A DNA stretch of 64,000 nucleotides, taken from assembly GCA_036936605.1 (NCBI GenBank), contig JAUPFV010000004.1, forward strand, positions 135,603,473 to 135,667,472. Reading direction: 5' to 3'. The position numbers were made by a program, and so were the translations under genes. The notes below the pieces were generated by a model that saw only the letters and a program-made list of their open reading frames with translations, was not told the origin of the DNA and searched no databases. Shown one piece after another: positions 1 through 10,619 of the stretch (position 1 is its first letter; each line of letters opens with the position of its first letter). This stretch comes from Limnanthes douglasii subsp. nivea. Taxonomy: Eukaryota; Streptophyta; Magnoliopsida; Brassicales; Limnanthaceae.

Positions 1-420
1 AGATAAGTGTTGATTTATTCTATAACAATTACAGAATTTTGTGACCACCATGTTTCGGAACCGAGGACCGTTGTCTGTCATCAGGATGCTAGGTAATCCA
101 AACCGAGCTAAAATTAGATGATGAATAAAGTCACATATTTCTTGATCTCGAGTGTGGAAAAGACCCTTGGCCTCTACCCACTTGGTGAAATAATCCACCT
201 CGACTACTAGAAAGTTTTGTTTACCAGTTTCCATAGGAAGTTTCCTTACGAAATCGATGTCTCATTTATCAAAAGGGCACGGGCAGCAACGACCTGCATC
301 GACTCGCTTGGAAGACGAACCGTGTTGGCGAATTGTTGATATTAATGGCATTGTTGAACAAGTCTTTCAGTGTTGGAGGCCAAGTCTGGTCAATAGTAGC
401 CTGCTAATAAAAAAGGTTGA
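1..420 (-). pseudogene. Gypsy-1 integrase core, truncated
   Basis: The minus-strand translation contains the gypsy integrase core: a stretch reading VDYFTKWVEAKGL followed about 35 residues later by FGLPSILMTDNGPRF. The first and second catalytic aspartates (in VDYF and TDNG) are both present. The third acidic residue would lie beyond the window start. Upstream, around 270-300, an in-frame stop interrupts the segment before the core. The enzyme would insert element cDNA into chromosomes, but this copy is incomplete. Confidence 0.75.
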
Positions 421-734
421 ATAAGGCTACGATATCCATAATGTGCCCCAACATCCCCCGAATGTAGGTCATGCAAAAATAAAATATCTTCAGTTTGATC
501 AAGGAAACAAAGCATAGGTTGCGTGACACTTTTTCGGTATAAGACGCCATCCAGTACACACTATTTGGCTACCTTCAGTTGGAGCACTCGGGTGGCCACC
601 TTATCAGTTGGTAGAGTGAGAGATTGAAGATATATGAGATAGGGTTGTCTCCATTCACTGATGTGATCGATTATAAAAATAGTGTCACTCTGACAGAGAG
701 TTTCTGTAGTTTTAATTGTTGCATGAATATAAGT

Positions 735-1010
735 AGGTCTTCTCATTGGGCCACAGTTTTGGCCAAGCTGTCGGCGGTATAGTTTTCTAAGCGGGGTACT
801 TGGTCATATGCCACAGCGATAGATTGGGACTCATATTCTTTGAGTGCTATCAAATATCCGCGGATAACCTCCTTTTTCATATTGTAGGGGTCGTTCGCCT
901 GATTAATGAGCAGTTGTGAGTCTGAATGGAAGCGGAGAATACGAGCCCCACATATTAGTGCTAACTTTATTCTATAAATTAGTGCCTCGTATTCCGCTAT
1001 ATTTTTTTTA
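735..1010 (-). pseudogene. Gypsy-1 second (archaeal-type) RNase H domain
   Basis: On the minus strand an open stretch reads about 75 residues with the motif FHSDSQLLINQ, then EVIRGYLIALKE, then PRLENYTADSLAKTV. This matches the RVT_3 family RNase H found downstream of the first RNase H in Tat elements (compare LMSDSQLLIHH at 32300-32330 in Gypsy-2). It would degrade or process the RNA strand during reverse transcription. Conserved Asp in DSQ and ADSLA is visible. The flanking connection to integrase is broken by stops. Confidence 0.7.
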
Positions 1011-1099
1011 CAAGGAAATTCAAAAGGATTGCTTGGCGAATCTCCTCTTATTTTGGTGGTTTAAGGATGACTCACACCTTGCTTCCTGATGTACTTGAG

Positions 1100-1720
1100 G
1101 CCCCATCTATTTCGACGATCAACTCTAACTGCACGGTTTCAGGCAAAACTTCGTTTGAAAGGGTTGTTGCACGAGGAGAGGAAAATTATATAAGAAAATC
1201 AGCAACAACATGTCCCTTGATCGCAATGCATGGTTCAAACTTGATATCGTCTTCCCCTAACTCAATAATCGATTTAGTCAATCTTCCAGATGCTTCAGGT
1301 TTTCGGAGCACAACTTTGAGGGGAAATTACATTTGGACAACAATTGTATGCCCTTGAAAGTAGGGGCGCATTTTTTGTGCAGCTACTACCAGACCGAGTG
1401 TAAGTTTCTCCAAATTGAGATACCTGATATCAGTGTCAACTAGAGTTTTACTAGTGTAGTAAATATGTTGTTGAACATCATATGGTTCGCTAATTAACAA
1501 TGCACTAACATATCTCAAGCGAAGGTGAAACAAACAAATATAAAAAGAAAGTCTCACATATCCGGGGATGAGAGTATTTCGAGTGAGGTGAGAGAATTCT
1601 TTAATGCCTCAAATGATGTATTACATTCCTCTATCCACGCAAATGTTTTAGCTCCTTGAAGAATCTCAAAGAAATGGTAACTTTTATTCAAAGATCTGGA
1701 TACAAAATGTGATAGTGCTG
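1100..1720 (-). pseudogene. Gypsy-1 RNase H domain, broken
   Basis: Minus-strand fragments include YYTSKTLVDTDIRYLNLEKL and QKMRPYFQGHTIVVQM (1327-1470), the usual gypsy RNase H signature (YY.SK.L...E.RY). Further downstream VLRKPEASGRLTKSIIELGE and VVADFLI continue the domain toward position 1100. A frameshift near 1560 and several stops separate it from the reverse transcriptase. The plus-strand open frame over 1067-1357 is the shadow of this domain. Confidence 0.75.
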
Positions 1721-1842
1721 CTAGTCGCCCCGTAAGACACTAAACGTACTTCACATTCGTCGGTAGCATCATTTGTATAACTGCTTCTAATTGGGTAGGG
1801 TAGGCCTCTATGACCCTTTTACTCACAATGTAGCCCAGGAAC

Positions 1843-2659
1843 TTACCTACGTACGCCAAAGGAGCATTTCACTAGGTTATGTTTCAAATTAAATTGACGT
1901 AGACGATCGAACACGGTTTGGAGTACTTTGAGCTGTTTATCGACAGTGTGCGTTGTGACAATCATACTAGACGTTGGTATGTGGAGCCTGCATTCTTCAA
2001 ACCGAATGACATCACGGTATAACCGTGTAGACAACGTTCGGTTTGAAATGTTGTGTGCTCTTCGTCGCTCGAGTTGAGGCGAATCTGATTATATCCAGAC
2101 TAAGCATCCATAAAAGAAAAGAATTCGCAATCTGAGGCTGAATCTACCAACTGATCAATACGATGCAGAATAAATACGTCTTTAAGGCATGCTTGATTCA
2201 GGTCGGTAAAATCAACGCATATTAGCAATTGACCTCATTTCCTTTTTACTAATATTGGGTTCGCCATCCAGATTGGATACCGAGCTGGTCGTATATATCC
2301 GACCCGTGATAGCTTATCAACTTCTGCACGTATGGCCTCCTGCTTCTCAACAAAAATGACTGTCGCTTCTGTCGCACGGGCTTGGCATAATAATCAATTA
2401 CTAATTCATGACAAATAACAGAAAGGTCTACACGTGATACATCACTAGCATCCCATGCAAAAACGTCCAAGTTTCTTCCTAACATGTCAATTAATAACTG
2501 CTTAAAAATAGAATCTAGATTATTCCCTAGTCGCAGAGTGCGACCTTTTACCACCAATTCTTCGACCGAGTCCAGGTGGTTCGCATCAGGCTGCTTTGTC
2601 TCTCTAGGATCGTCAACTGGATCAGGCGGAGGTGGTGCTCTACTTTCGTCTTCACGCAC
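1843..2659 (-). pseudogene. Gypsy-1 reverse transcriptase, catalytic segment missing
   Basis: The minus strand opens with an acidic linker and LDVFAWDASDVSRVD, the hallmark upstream of gypsy RT, then IQSGWRTQY, CVDFTDLNQACLKD, RIDQLVDSAS, FFSFMDA and FGLKNAGSTYQ. Directly after AGSTYQ the frame jumps to SMIVTTHTVDKQLKVLQTVF, so the stretch that normally carries the YIDDM active site is lost or unrecognisable. Thumb sequence LRQFNLKHNLVKCSFGV follows. The copy cannot encode an active polymerase. Confidence 0.8.
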
Positions 2660-2820
2660 ACGCTCGCTAGTTAATTACCATCACAGAGGTTTTGTCGGGT
2701 CAATAGTAACTGTGTAACACATTCTAACAGTCATCATACTCCCTCAGATGATCCCAACTACGCTTCCTACTGGGTATTTTATGCATTTTATTGCGTGGTA
2801 AAGGTTGGGGGCATCATAGA

Positions 2821-3036
2821 TCATAAACAGTGTTTTGAGGTTTTTTTAGTAGCCCTATAACCAACTTTAACCATTAACTCAACGTCTCCCACGCACTGGG
2901 AGACCTTGCCTTCATATCCTACCAAGGTATGTTGCGTGGGTTTGTAGGGTGGTACCTCATGTATGCGGTCGTAGTTGGCCTTGAAGATGATAATTGATGA
3001 GCCCCCTACATCTACTAGGAACTGGTTTACCATCAC
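2821..3036 (-). pseudogene. Gypsy-1 aspartic protease, degenerate
   Basis: A 71-codon minus-strand frame begins MMVNQFLVDVGGSSIIIF and continues with a PPYKPTQHTLVGYEG segment. This aligns with the retropepsin of Tat elements, where the expected active-site triplet after LVD is NGSS or TGSS. The reading here is DVGGSS. The domain would cut the gag-pol polyprotein. Upstream coding sequence toward 3360 is broken by stops. Confidence 0.65.
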
Positions 3037-3437
3037 TTCCCAAATGTCTAAGTATACTATTAGTGCATCCTCATGTGGCGTGCTGACGCCCTTCAGGTCA
3101 TCATTATTAAATGTGAGATAAATGATAAGATCTCGGTAGTTATGATAAGATGAGGTCTCGACTGCCTGAACCTCATGATCGGCCCTTGCTCGTTTGTTGG
3201 GTTTAAAGTTACGAGCTGCCTCAGAGTTTCTTTCGAAGATAATGAATAGTGATGGCGCATAGTCCTCATTATGTGATATTGAGTTATTGGCTACCTCGAA
3301 CTATCCTCCGGCTATAATGAGCAGTAACGAAGAAACGTGTTCAAGTTACCAGATATTTCAGAATGTCCTCCCATGATGGTGAACGACCATTGCAGTTTAC
3401 CTACTCGCTTATATTCATAATGCTTTTCTTCATTGAT

Positions 3438-4999
3438 CTACTGGGTTTCTTCCCTCTGCTCGGGTTTACGATGACGATTTTGCTTCTTGACGAACTGGAT
3501 AAGCTCTACGTTATCTATCAACCTTTGTATCTCTTCTTTGAGCTGCCAGCATTCTTCAGTGAGGTGACCGTGGTCATTATGGTAGGAGAAAAAGTACTTG
3601 TTCGACCTTTTAAAACTAGGGGCCTTCATCACTCGTCGAGGTTGATACCTCTCTCTACCCTTAGTCCGGTCGTAAATAACTAAGATGACCTCAGTTAGTG
3701 AAGTAAACCGTTTGGATGGATTATCAGAATGTGTTGGTCACCGAAAGGTATCCTTACGAGGCCCTTCATCGGTCTTCTTTCGGTTGAACTACCCTCCTTT
3801 CGAGTATGAAACATGCCTTTCTGGTGAATCTCCTTTCCTAGCATCGTCTACTCGGATAAATGTGTCTGCTCGAGCCAACAAATCTCTCATATTTTCAATC
3901 GGGAATCAGATTAAATCAGCGTGAAGCTCTTCATGTTATCGAGGCATTTCTTGAGGGAGGCAACAATCATATTTTCTCCCGCATCTAGTAAAGCATTCAT
4001 GCAATCGATAAAACATAACTTTTTAATGACTCACGTTTTCTTTGGTAAAGGTCCAAAATTGAATCTCGCTCACATCAAAATTCCGTGTTGCCTACGAATC
4101 TCTCTTTGAATACTCTCCATAAACCTTCAAAATCATAAATAGATCCTTTAGGTAGAATACTAAATCATTCCATTGCATTGCCCTTGAGTGTCATAGACAC
4201 AGCTCGGCAGAGCATGAAATCATCGGGGTTAAAAGCCATCATCATGTTACAGAAGTGCTCCAAATATCTTTATGGATCTCCCATTCCATCTTAGGCTTCC
4301 ATCCTAAATGGGTCGAATTTTCTGGAGAGTTACAATTCAAGGATTTTTTTCCATGAATGGAAATTCCTTGAGTACATATGTGGACAACTTTGATCGTACT
4401 TAATTGTACTAGACGAGCTCTACCTCCTTAGCCTTCTTAGATGCATGGGATCTACCTCCTGCATGGATTCCTGACCCTTGGAGCGTCTCTTGTCTCCACT
4501 TTTTATTTCTCCTTCTTTATTGTCCTCACACTTGGAGGAACGATCGCTTCAATTTTCACAGCTAGCACTGAAGGTTTGCACGGCTGGTTCCCCGAACTTT
4601 AGCCTTTAACACGTTCATTACATCATTCAACCCGGTGATGGTGGCATGCATGGATTTTTCTCTAGCGTCTCAGTCAAAATCCATTATATGTTACTCTGTT
4701 GTAGGTGTTGAAGCTGCTGGACTGACTTCTTAGTCGCTAGATCACCGCCCGCCACTTCTTGCATATGAACCACTATATTTTCTGGTGCAAGTGGTACGAA
4801 CTCTCGTCTGGTTGTAGTCGTTGGCTGCCCAACTTGGGGTGCTACTTCAATGAGTATTACCTCTGCCACGTCTTTGTTGGTGATTGAAGCCAAGGTAACT
4901 GATCTTATCCCACGTATGGGGTTTCTGCTGCTCTCGAGTGATCCTCGTCTCGCTCGGCTCCTGAACGTCTCTTTCGATCCCTGAACTTGTTACTACCAT
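3438..4999 (-). pseudogene. Gypsy-1 gag (capsid and zinc knuckle), broken
   Basis: The most legible part is a 64-codon frame (3438-3632) with YHNDHGHLTEEC, the histidine-rich zinc knuckle typical of Tat gag, followed by a glutamine/arginine-rich tail. Upstream, toward 4400, decayed capsid sequence can be followed. The N-terminal region 4684-4893 encodes SITNKDVAEVILIEVAPQVG. A plausible start is the ATG at 4999 (minus strand), but a frameshift between it and 4893 must be assumed. The protein would form the virus-like particle. It is not expressible as a whole. Confidence 0.65.
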
Positions 5000-5269
5000 G
5001 GTTAGAGAATCTTAGTTTTAAATGTTTTTTAAGGTTCGTTCTCAGAATGCCCTCCCCCCCAAATGTTTTTTTATAGGAAAAGATAACAAGAGTTGTAACA
5101 ACTATACTTCTTATTTTTTAGAGAAAAATAGAGATAACTCTTCTTTAGGTTTTGCTGCTTATTTATATACTCTCTTAGCGGTTTCGAATCACTATTTTAT
5201 ATATAACCCCACTAATTTAGCACGCAGACTAACATTTATGATATGGGCCCTAAATTCATGGCCAAATTT

Positions 5270-6080
5270 ACAAGCACGAAGAACGACCTTTCTTTGGGAA
5301 GATTTGGCCACATGGCCAAACACGAGAGGTCGAGTTCGTGTGTGATCCCTTTTTGGACATACTTAGCCAAATGACAATTATGAGGGGTTGTGTACGTATG
5401 AGACCCCTCTTTGGGGATACTTGCCTATATAACCAAGTATGAAGGGTCACCACATGCGTGACCCTTCATTAGGAAGACTTAGCCGACTGTCCAACTTTGA
5501 ATAATCAAGCACGTATGTGGTCCACTCTTTGGGAAGACTTGATGTCAAAGTATGACAAATTGAACTACTACGCAACCTTTCTTTAGAAAGACTTGGCTAA
5601 ATTTCTAATCATGAAAGGTCACGCACATACACGACCCTTTTTTATAGAAAGTTAGCCAAGCATGATGGATCACTTGTGAACAACACCTTTTTAAGGAGAC
5701 TTGGCCAAATGGCAAAGCGTGTGCGCGACCCTTCTTCGAGAGAGACTTGGCTAGATGGTTCAGCTTGACGGGTCACACTTGTGTGTGTCTTTTCTATGAG
5801 GAAAAACTGTCAAATGGCCAAATATGAGAGTTCATCCATATGTGAGGCCCTTATTGGCTAAACACGAGGGGTCACACACGGGGAAACATGACCAGATTAC
5901 CAAGCATAAGAGATCACACATGTGTGACCCCTCTTTAGGGGAGACTTGCCAAAATAGAAAAGCTTCAAGGGTTGTGGTTGTGCGCTAACCCTCTATGGGG
6001 AAACTTGAAAAGTGGCCAAGTATGAAGGGTCATTCTCATGGGCGACCCCTATTTGGAGAAGCCTTGGCAAAATGATTTCT
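5270..6080. repeat. Diverged tandem repeat, ~14 copies of ~58 bp
   Basis: The core words 'gaagggtca', 'gacccttc', 'ggggaaacttg' and 'ggccaaatggccaa' return at roughly 57-60 bp spacing from about 5270 to 6080. Each unit pairs a 'gacccctctttggggagacttg' part with a 'ccaagcatgaagggtcac' part. Copies differ by many substitutions and small indels. The array sits beside the gag start of Gypsy-1, so it is probably part of the LTR or leader of that element. It has no coding potential that I can support. Confidence 0.75.
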
Positions 6081-6537
6081 TGCTAAAAACGTGTTCCAAA
6101 GTCATTCTTCTTTAAATTAAATAAATAAGGTTTAAGTTTTTAGGTATATTTATTAGGTCTCGTTCGTGTCGCATGAGTAACTTCTGCACGCTTTATTACT
6201 TGCTTGCAGGAACGGGGTGCCCTTGTTTACATTCACTAGTTCCTCACATCTTGTATTTGTATACTTAGCAGTAAGCCTGTACCATTTCCCATGGAGTAAA
6301 ACCACCAGTTTGGCACAAGCGAGTCAACACTACTCATTGACGGGTACGCGTACCACGGGTTGATGGGCATACTGATTTATTTTGAATTTACACAGCCAGA
6401 TATCCATTTTCGGTACATATTTTATCTCAGTTTCTGTAGTAACCACAAGAGGATCATTAGTAGGCTACATTACGAGTTGTTCGTTATCTAAAAGGGAGCC
6501 CGGATCAGGAAATTCTTCTGTCGAGTAGTTGTAATCT
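6081..6537. other. Intervening DNA, possibly rest of the Gypsy-1 LTR; no gene
   Basis: No domain or RNA gene is recognisable. The sequence links the tandem array to the copia fragment at 6538. It may contain the outer part of the Gypsy-1 LTR, but no matching copy is present in the window to prove this. Confidence 0.4.
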
Positions 6538-7018
6538 CACTATGACAGGCTGACGTGATTCTGATTGGGCTGGATGTCCTAAGACTCGGTGCAATGTGAG
6601 TGGTTGGATGGTGTTCATGGGTGATTCCCCTGTTTCTTGGAAGATGAAGAAACAAGGTGTTGTTGCATTATATTCCGCTGAAGCAGAATACCAGTCTATG
6701 GTAGGATTGACTTGTGAGTTGAATTGGTTGCACGGTTTGCTTAAGGATTTCGAGGTCTCACACTCAGGGTCTTTGCAAGTTTATGTGATAATCACTTGGC
6801 TTAAAATCTTCCCCGCAATCCTGTGTTCCATGAGCGTTCAAAGCATATTGAAGTAGATCATCATTTTCTACAGGATGCGATACTTGATGGGGTTATTTGT
6901 GTATCTCACGTGCTAACTCTGTCTCAGCGTGCAGACATATTTACCAAAGCACTAGGCAAGAAATAGTTTGAGTTTTTTATTGGAAAGTTGGGCATTCATA
7001 ATCTTCATGCTCCAACTT
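6538..7018 (+). pseudogene. Copia RNase H and pol C-terminus, 5'-truncated
   Basis: Reading in one frame gives DSDWAGCPKTR, SGWMVFMGDSPVSWKMKKQ and SAEAEYQSMVGLTCELNWL, the classic Ty1/copia RNase H. After a frame change near 6785 it continues with NPVFHERSKHIEVDHHFLQD, RADIFTKALGKK and the terminal LGIHNLHAPT. A stop follows LGKK. Nothing upstream of 6538 belongs to the same element, so gag, protease, integrase and RT are missing. The fragment leads straight into an LTR at 7027 with a short purine-rich stretch (gaggtggg) between them. Confidence 0.85.
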
Positions 7019-7026
7019 GAGGTGGG

Positions 7027-7318
7027 TGTTAAAGTGTCAGAATTAGAATAAAATATATATGGGCTATTTAATATTAGTCTGTATATGGGCTAGGGTTTAC
7101 TTTCTGCCACACTATATATATACACTGTAATATTGATATGCCTAGATAGGTCATTTATTTTACATGTTGAAAGGGTGAAGATGTGAGAGACACATTCACT
7201 CAGCGTTTCAAATGTTTTCTTTGTGCTTCTAGATTATTCATTGAATGATATTTTCTTACTCAAAATCTTCATGTTCTACTGTCATTTGTTTCATACATGA
7301 AACATATATATTCTAACA
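7027..7318 (+). repeat. Copia LTR (292 bp, TGTT...AACA ends)
   Basis: The LTR starts TGTTAAAGTG directly after the polypurine stretch of the copia fragment and ends TTCTAACA. It contains an A/T-rich promoter-like stretch (ctatatatatacac, ~7110). Unusually, it is followed at once by a primer binding site, so it sits where a 3' LTR should be but also looks like a 5' LTR. Confidence 0.75.
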
Positions 7319-7330
7319 TGGTATCAGAGA
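7319..7330 (+). promoter_or_regulatory. Primer binding site, initiator-Met tRNA type
   Basis: TGGTATCAGAGA immediately follows the LTR end. Eleven of twelve bases match the usual plant copia site TGGTATCAGAGC, where the 3' end of the methionine initiator tRNA primes minus-strand synthesis. About 120 bp of leader-like sequence follow, with a 30-bp direct repeat (cagctaagagtggtaa at about 7402 and 7432), before homology fades. Confidence 0.75.
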
Positions 7331-8966
7331 CAAGTTTGGAGCAATGTGGGACTAAGAAAAATGTGTTGAATATCTAGTCATGTGTTTCTGTTGTGATTAC
7401 GCAGCTAAGAGTGGTAATTGTCTCTGAGTAGCAGCTAAGAGTGGTAACCATCTTTGATCCCTCTTGTTCCATTTTAATAAGATTCCATCATACTTAAATG
7501 AGTTACGTCGTAACTGGTGAAGTTATTTTTGACTAACTGTTTACATCTTGTTTAATAGTTTATAAAAAAATTAATAAGTTTTTAAACATATATCCATCTA
7601 TCGACGAAACTGGTGAAGTTATTTTTTACCGACCATTTGCTACTTGTTTAATATTTTATCTGGAAAATTAATGTTTTAAACATATATCTATTTATCTGCA
7701 TAAAATTTAATCTTAGAAAATAATTAAAATATTTATATCATAAATAAATGTTTGATTGAAGTCTGTCGTAGTTGAAGTTACAACGTGGCCAGTTACGTTT
7801 CGTTTAATAGCTATCAAAAAATTAATATATTTTTAAAAAATTATATTCATACGTATAAGGTAAGTTTAATAAAATTATTTGAGATATTTATTAGATTTTA
7901 TTTAAATAATTGAAATAGTTTATTAGATTTTTCAATATTTTATAAAAATAAATTTTATGATTAAATTTAGTTGAACCATAAAAAAAATCTAAGGTGTTTA
8001 TCGTGAACAAAATATTCATACACTATTTGTACAACCGTAAATAACATAATAAAATTAAAAATATTCAATTAATAAAATCATAAAAATAAAATCATTCAAT
8101 AACCAAATAAAAAAGTTGTTTGATACAATCAAATAGCATAACAAAATAAAAATCATACAATTGGATTATTAAGTCAATAAATATCTTTAGTGTTGAAATT
8201 TTGATCCATGGAACCACCCGATGATGGTGTTGGAGGAGTTGTAAGATTTGTAGGTTATTGTTGAGGAGTCTGAATATGAACCATAAGATCGTGATAAATC
8301 GATTGCATCTGTATTTTTTCATTTATTTATCGTAACTACTCATTTGGATGTGATTGGTTGTCATTATAGTTGTGTTGAAATGTCTCAAATCTAGAGTTTA
8401 TTTAACTATGTATCTCACTCTGCATCTGACACTGTTTATCATAAAATTGAAAATGACTAATGCGTAATTGACCAAGCTCAGTTTGCAATTGGCCAAACAC
8501 GTTCTCTATATATTTCCGTTCGGACAATCTCATTTGAGGAGGTTCTCATAGTTGATGAGAAGAATTACTTCCTCCGGAAACACTCGACCCTTGCAACATA
8601 TCGTGCCCTCAACGCATCCACCCCTGAAGTGGAGCACACTGATTGGCCACCGATACTAACTCCCTACGTTCCTCCAGATTTTGAAAGACCTCTCACATAG
8701 ACCATAATTGTTCATTCTTGGAATATATATCTCTTGGTTTCTTAAGATAACTTTCCTAATTTGGAACCTTTTAGAACTAGAGGCTTAACTTACATGCTGA
8801 TATATACCCACTTCTTCCTAAGCAATTGATTTAGTATCATCCAATAATGTATATAAATTTTACAAAGTGAATATTACATATGCCTAATTATCAAAGTTGT
8901 TAAAATTATTATGCATCTCAATATTATAGGAGTAATTATAAATATTTAAAATTTTTGCCATAATTG
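7331..8966. other. AT-rich DNA with imperfect ~95-bp repeats; no recognised gene
   Basis: At about 7516, 7606 and 7756 three related stretches share 'gaagttat', 'tgtttaatag/atttt' and 'ttaaacatatat'. From 8150 to 8720 the minus strand has glutamine-rich low-complexity coding-like sequence with stops that I cannot assign to a family. No splice-consistent gene, tRNA or rRNA is visible. Confidence 0.5.
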
Positions 8967-9370
8967 GGGTAAAAAATATGGCTAGTCTCCTACGTTTGCG
9001 ATTTGTCTCATGTTAGTCCATATTGTTCACTTTTCTAACAAAACGGTCCCCAACATTTACAAAAATACTACAAACTAGTCCTGTTAGGATGTCAACGAAT
9101 CTTTATGTCTAATTTTATCCCTTGACCATCCACATTAACTTTCACATAGGACGCTAACGTAAACGTGATAATAATTAAAGAATTAAAATTAAATTTTCAC
9201 CATAAATATTTACCTTATGTCAAATTCAATACCTGATCCAGCCCATAAAAAATTTAACCCATATATAAATGTAACCCAATCTAATTAAAATACCTAAACC
9301 CGATCCTAAATACCCCAAATAAATACCATATTTCCCCAATCGATTCCAAGATTCAACCCTAATATTAGTT
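8967..9370 (+). repeat. Left terminal inverted repeat of the MULE-like element
   Basis: Begins GGGTAAAAAATATGG. Pairs with the reverse complement of 10215-10619 (GGATAAAAAACATAG at the outer edge). Similarity stays recognisable up to the 'ccaatcgattcc' block and then stops. Confidence 0.75.
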
Positions 9371-10214
9371 CTCATTTTTCCCTTCTCCTATTATCTAACC
9401 CCTAAATAACCCGACCCTCAAATACCCCCTGTCCATTCTCTATTGGCTCGTGATCAAAAGTTTACTAATTTAGGCACTATTAGTATATAGCAGATTTACG
9501 AGTTATATTTAGTATCAGCCTTTCTAAATCGTATTTTACCACATGATAAGAAAACTCAAATTGGATCAAATATAAATCCAGAATGCCATCCACAACTTTG
9601 TAGTTTTCATTATTGATTGATACAATTTTTTATTGATTAATTATAAGAGAAATATAACATTTCAAACTTGGTGTTACACATAACAAGTTAAAAAATATAT
9701 ATTGTAATTTGGAATCCAATTACTATTCACCTTTACAGTCTCATGTTAAAAAACAAAAAAAACTAAAATAGATTCCTTAAGAGAAACCCCCAAACAAAAG
9801 TAATCCATAAACAATCCCATTCACTAATATTCGAAATCTTTTATTCTTTGAAGATATCATTTTTTATCGTCAAACATGTCAAAATAATATTTTTAATCCC
9901 TACATAATTTCCGAAATAATATAGTAACTTAACCTTCATGACGTCTAGAAATACACCTAAAGGAAATATATGCAAAGATAAAATCCCTCGAACCAAGCAC
10001 TTAATTGGATCACCAAACTCATTCTGCAAAACAACATGGTACGAATACTTTTGAAAGAAATTATAATGTAACCATATTCAGTAAAGTGAAATCCTATGAT
10101 GATGAACGAAGAAGCTCTAAAAATAGAAAGTAAGCTAAATTTATGATAATAGTCGTGTATCCCAACGATGTCACTTGGTTGTTTGCGGTTTATAGAATGA
10201 GAGAGAAATAAAGC

Positions 10215-10619
10215 GTATTAGAGTTAAGTATGGGAATCGATTGGGAGAAATATGAGTTTTTATTTAGGATATTATATATATACATATATTTCGGTATTTT
10301 AATTAGATTAAGTTGGGTATATATGTGAGTTTTGTTTTATTATGGCTTAGGTTGAGTATTGGGTTAGATATAAGGTGAATAGTTAGGGCGAAAAGTTGAT
10401 AATAATTATTTAATTATTACTGCGTCCACGTCAGTGTTCTATATGGAAGCTAATGTGGATGGTCAAATGATAAATTAGGCATTAAGAGCTGCTAACATCA
10501 TACCGGACTACTTTGTTGTATTTTTGGAAACATTGGTGATTGATTTATTATAAAAGTAAACGATGTAGACTAATGTGAGACAAGTCGCAAATATAGAGGA
10601 ATATCTATGTTTTTTATCC
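10215..10619 (-). repeat. Right terminal inverted repeat of the MULE-like element
   Basis: Inverted partner of 8967-9370. The outer ~220 bp are the best preserved part. Small indels distinguish the two arms, which suggests an old insertion. Confidence 0.75.

Larger units (their letters stand above)
1..5010 (-). mobile_element. Gypsy-1: Tat-like Ty3/gypsy retrotransposon, internal region, decayed
   Basis: Read on the minus strand from about 5000 down to 1, the order is gag, zinc knuckle, protease, reverse transcriptase, RNase H, a second (archaeal-type) RNase H and integrase. The double RNase H is typical of the Tat branch of plant Ty3/gypsy elements. The element runs off the left edge of the window inside the integrase, so its 3' LTR is not visible. 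Stops and frameshifts break every domain. The 5' LTR should lie to the right, in the repeat-rich stretch from about 5010, but I see no second copy with which to fix its ends. Confidence 0.85.
8967..10619. mobile_element. Non-autonomous MULE-like DNA transposon with long inverted ends
   Basis: The left end (about 8967-9370) and the reverse complement of the right end (about 10215-10619) align over roughly 400 bp. Shared blocks include 'ttgtctcat/cattagtc', 'ccacatta' and 'ccaatcgattcc'. The flanking 9-mers are CCATAATTG (8958-8966) and GTATGATTG (10620-10628), six of nine identical, consistent with an aged 9-bp target duplication. Long terminal inverted repeats with a 9-bp duplication are the pattern of Mutator-like elements. 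The ~850-bp interior encodes no transposase that I can recognise, so it would depend on an enzyme supplied in trans. Confidence 0.75.
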
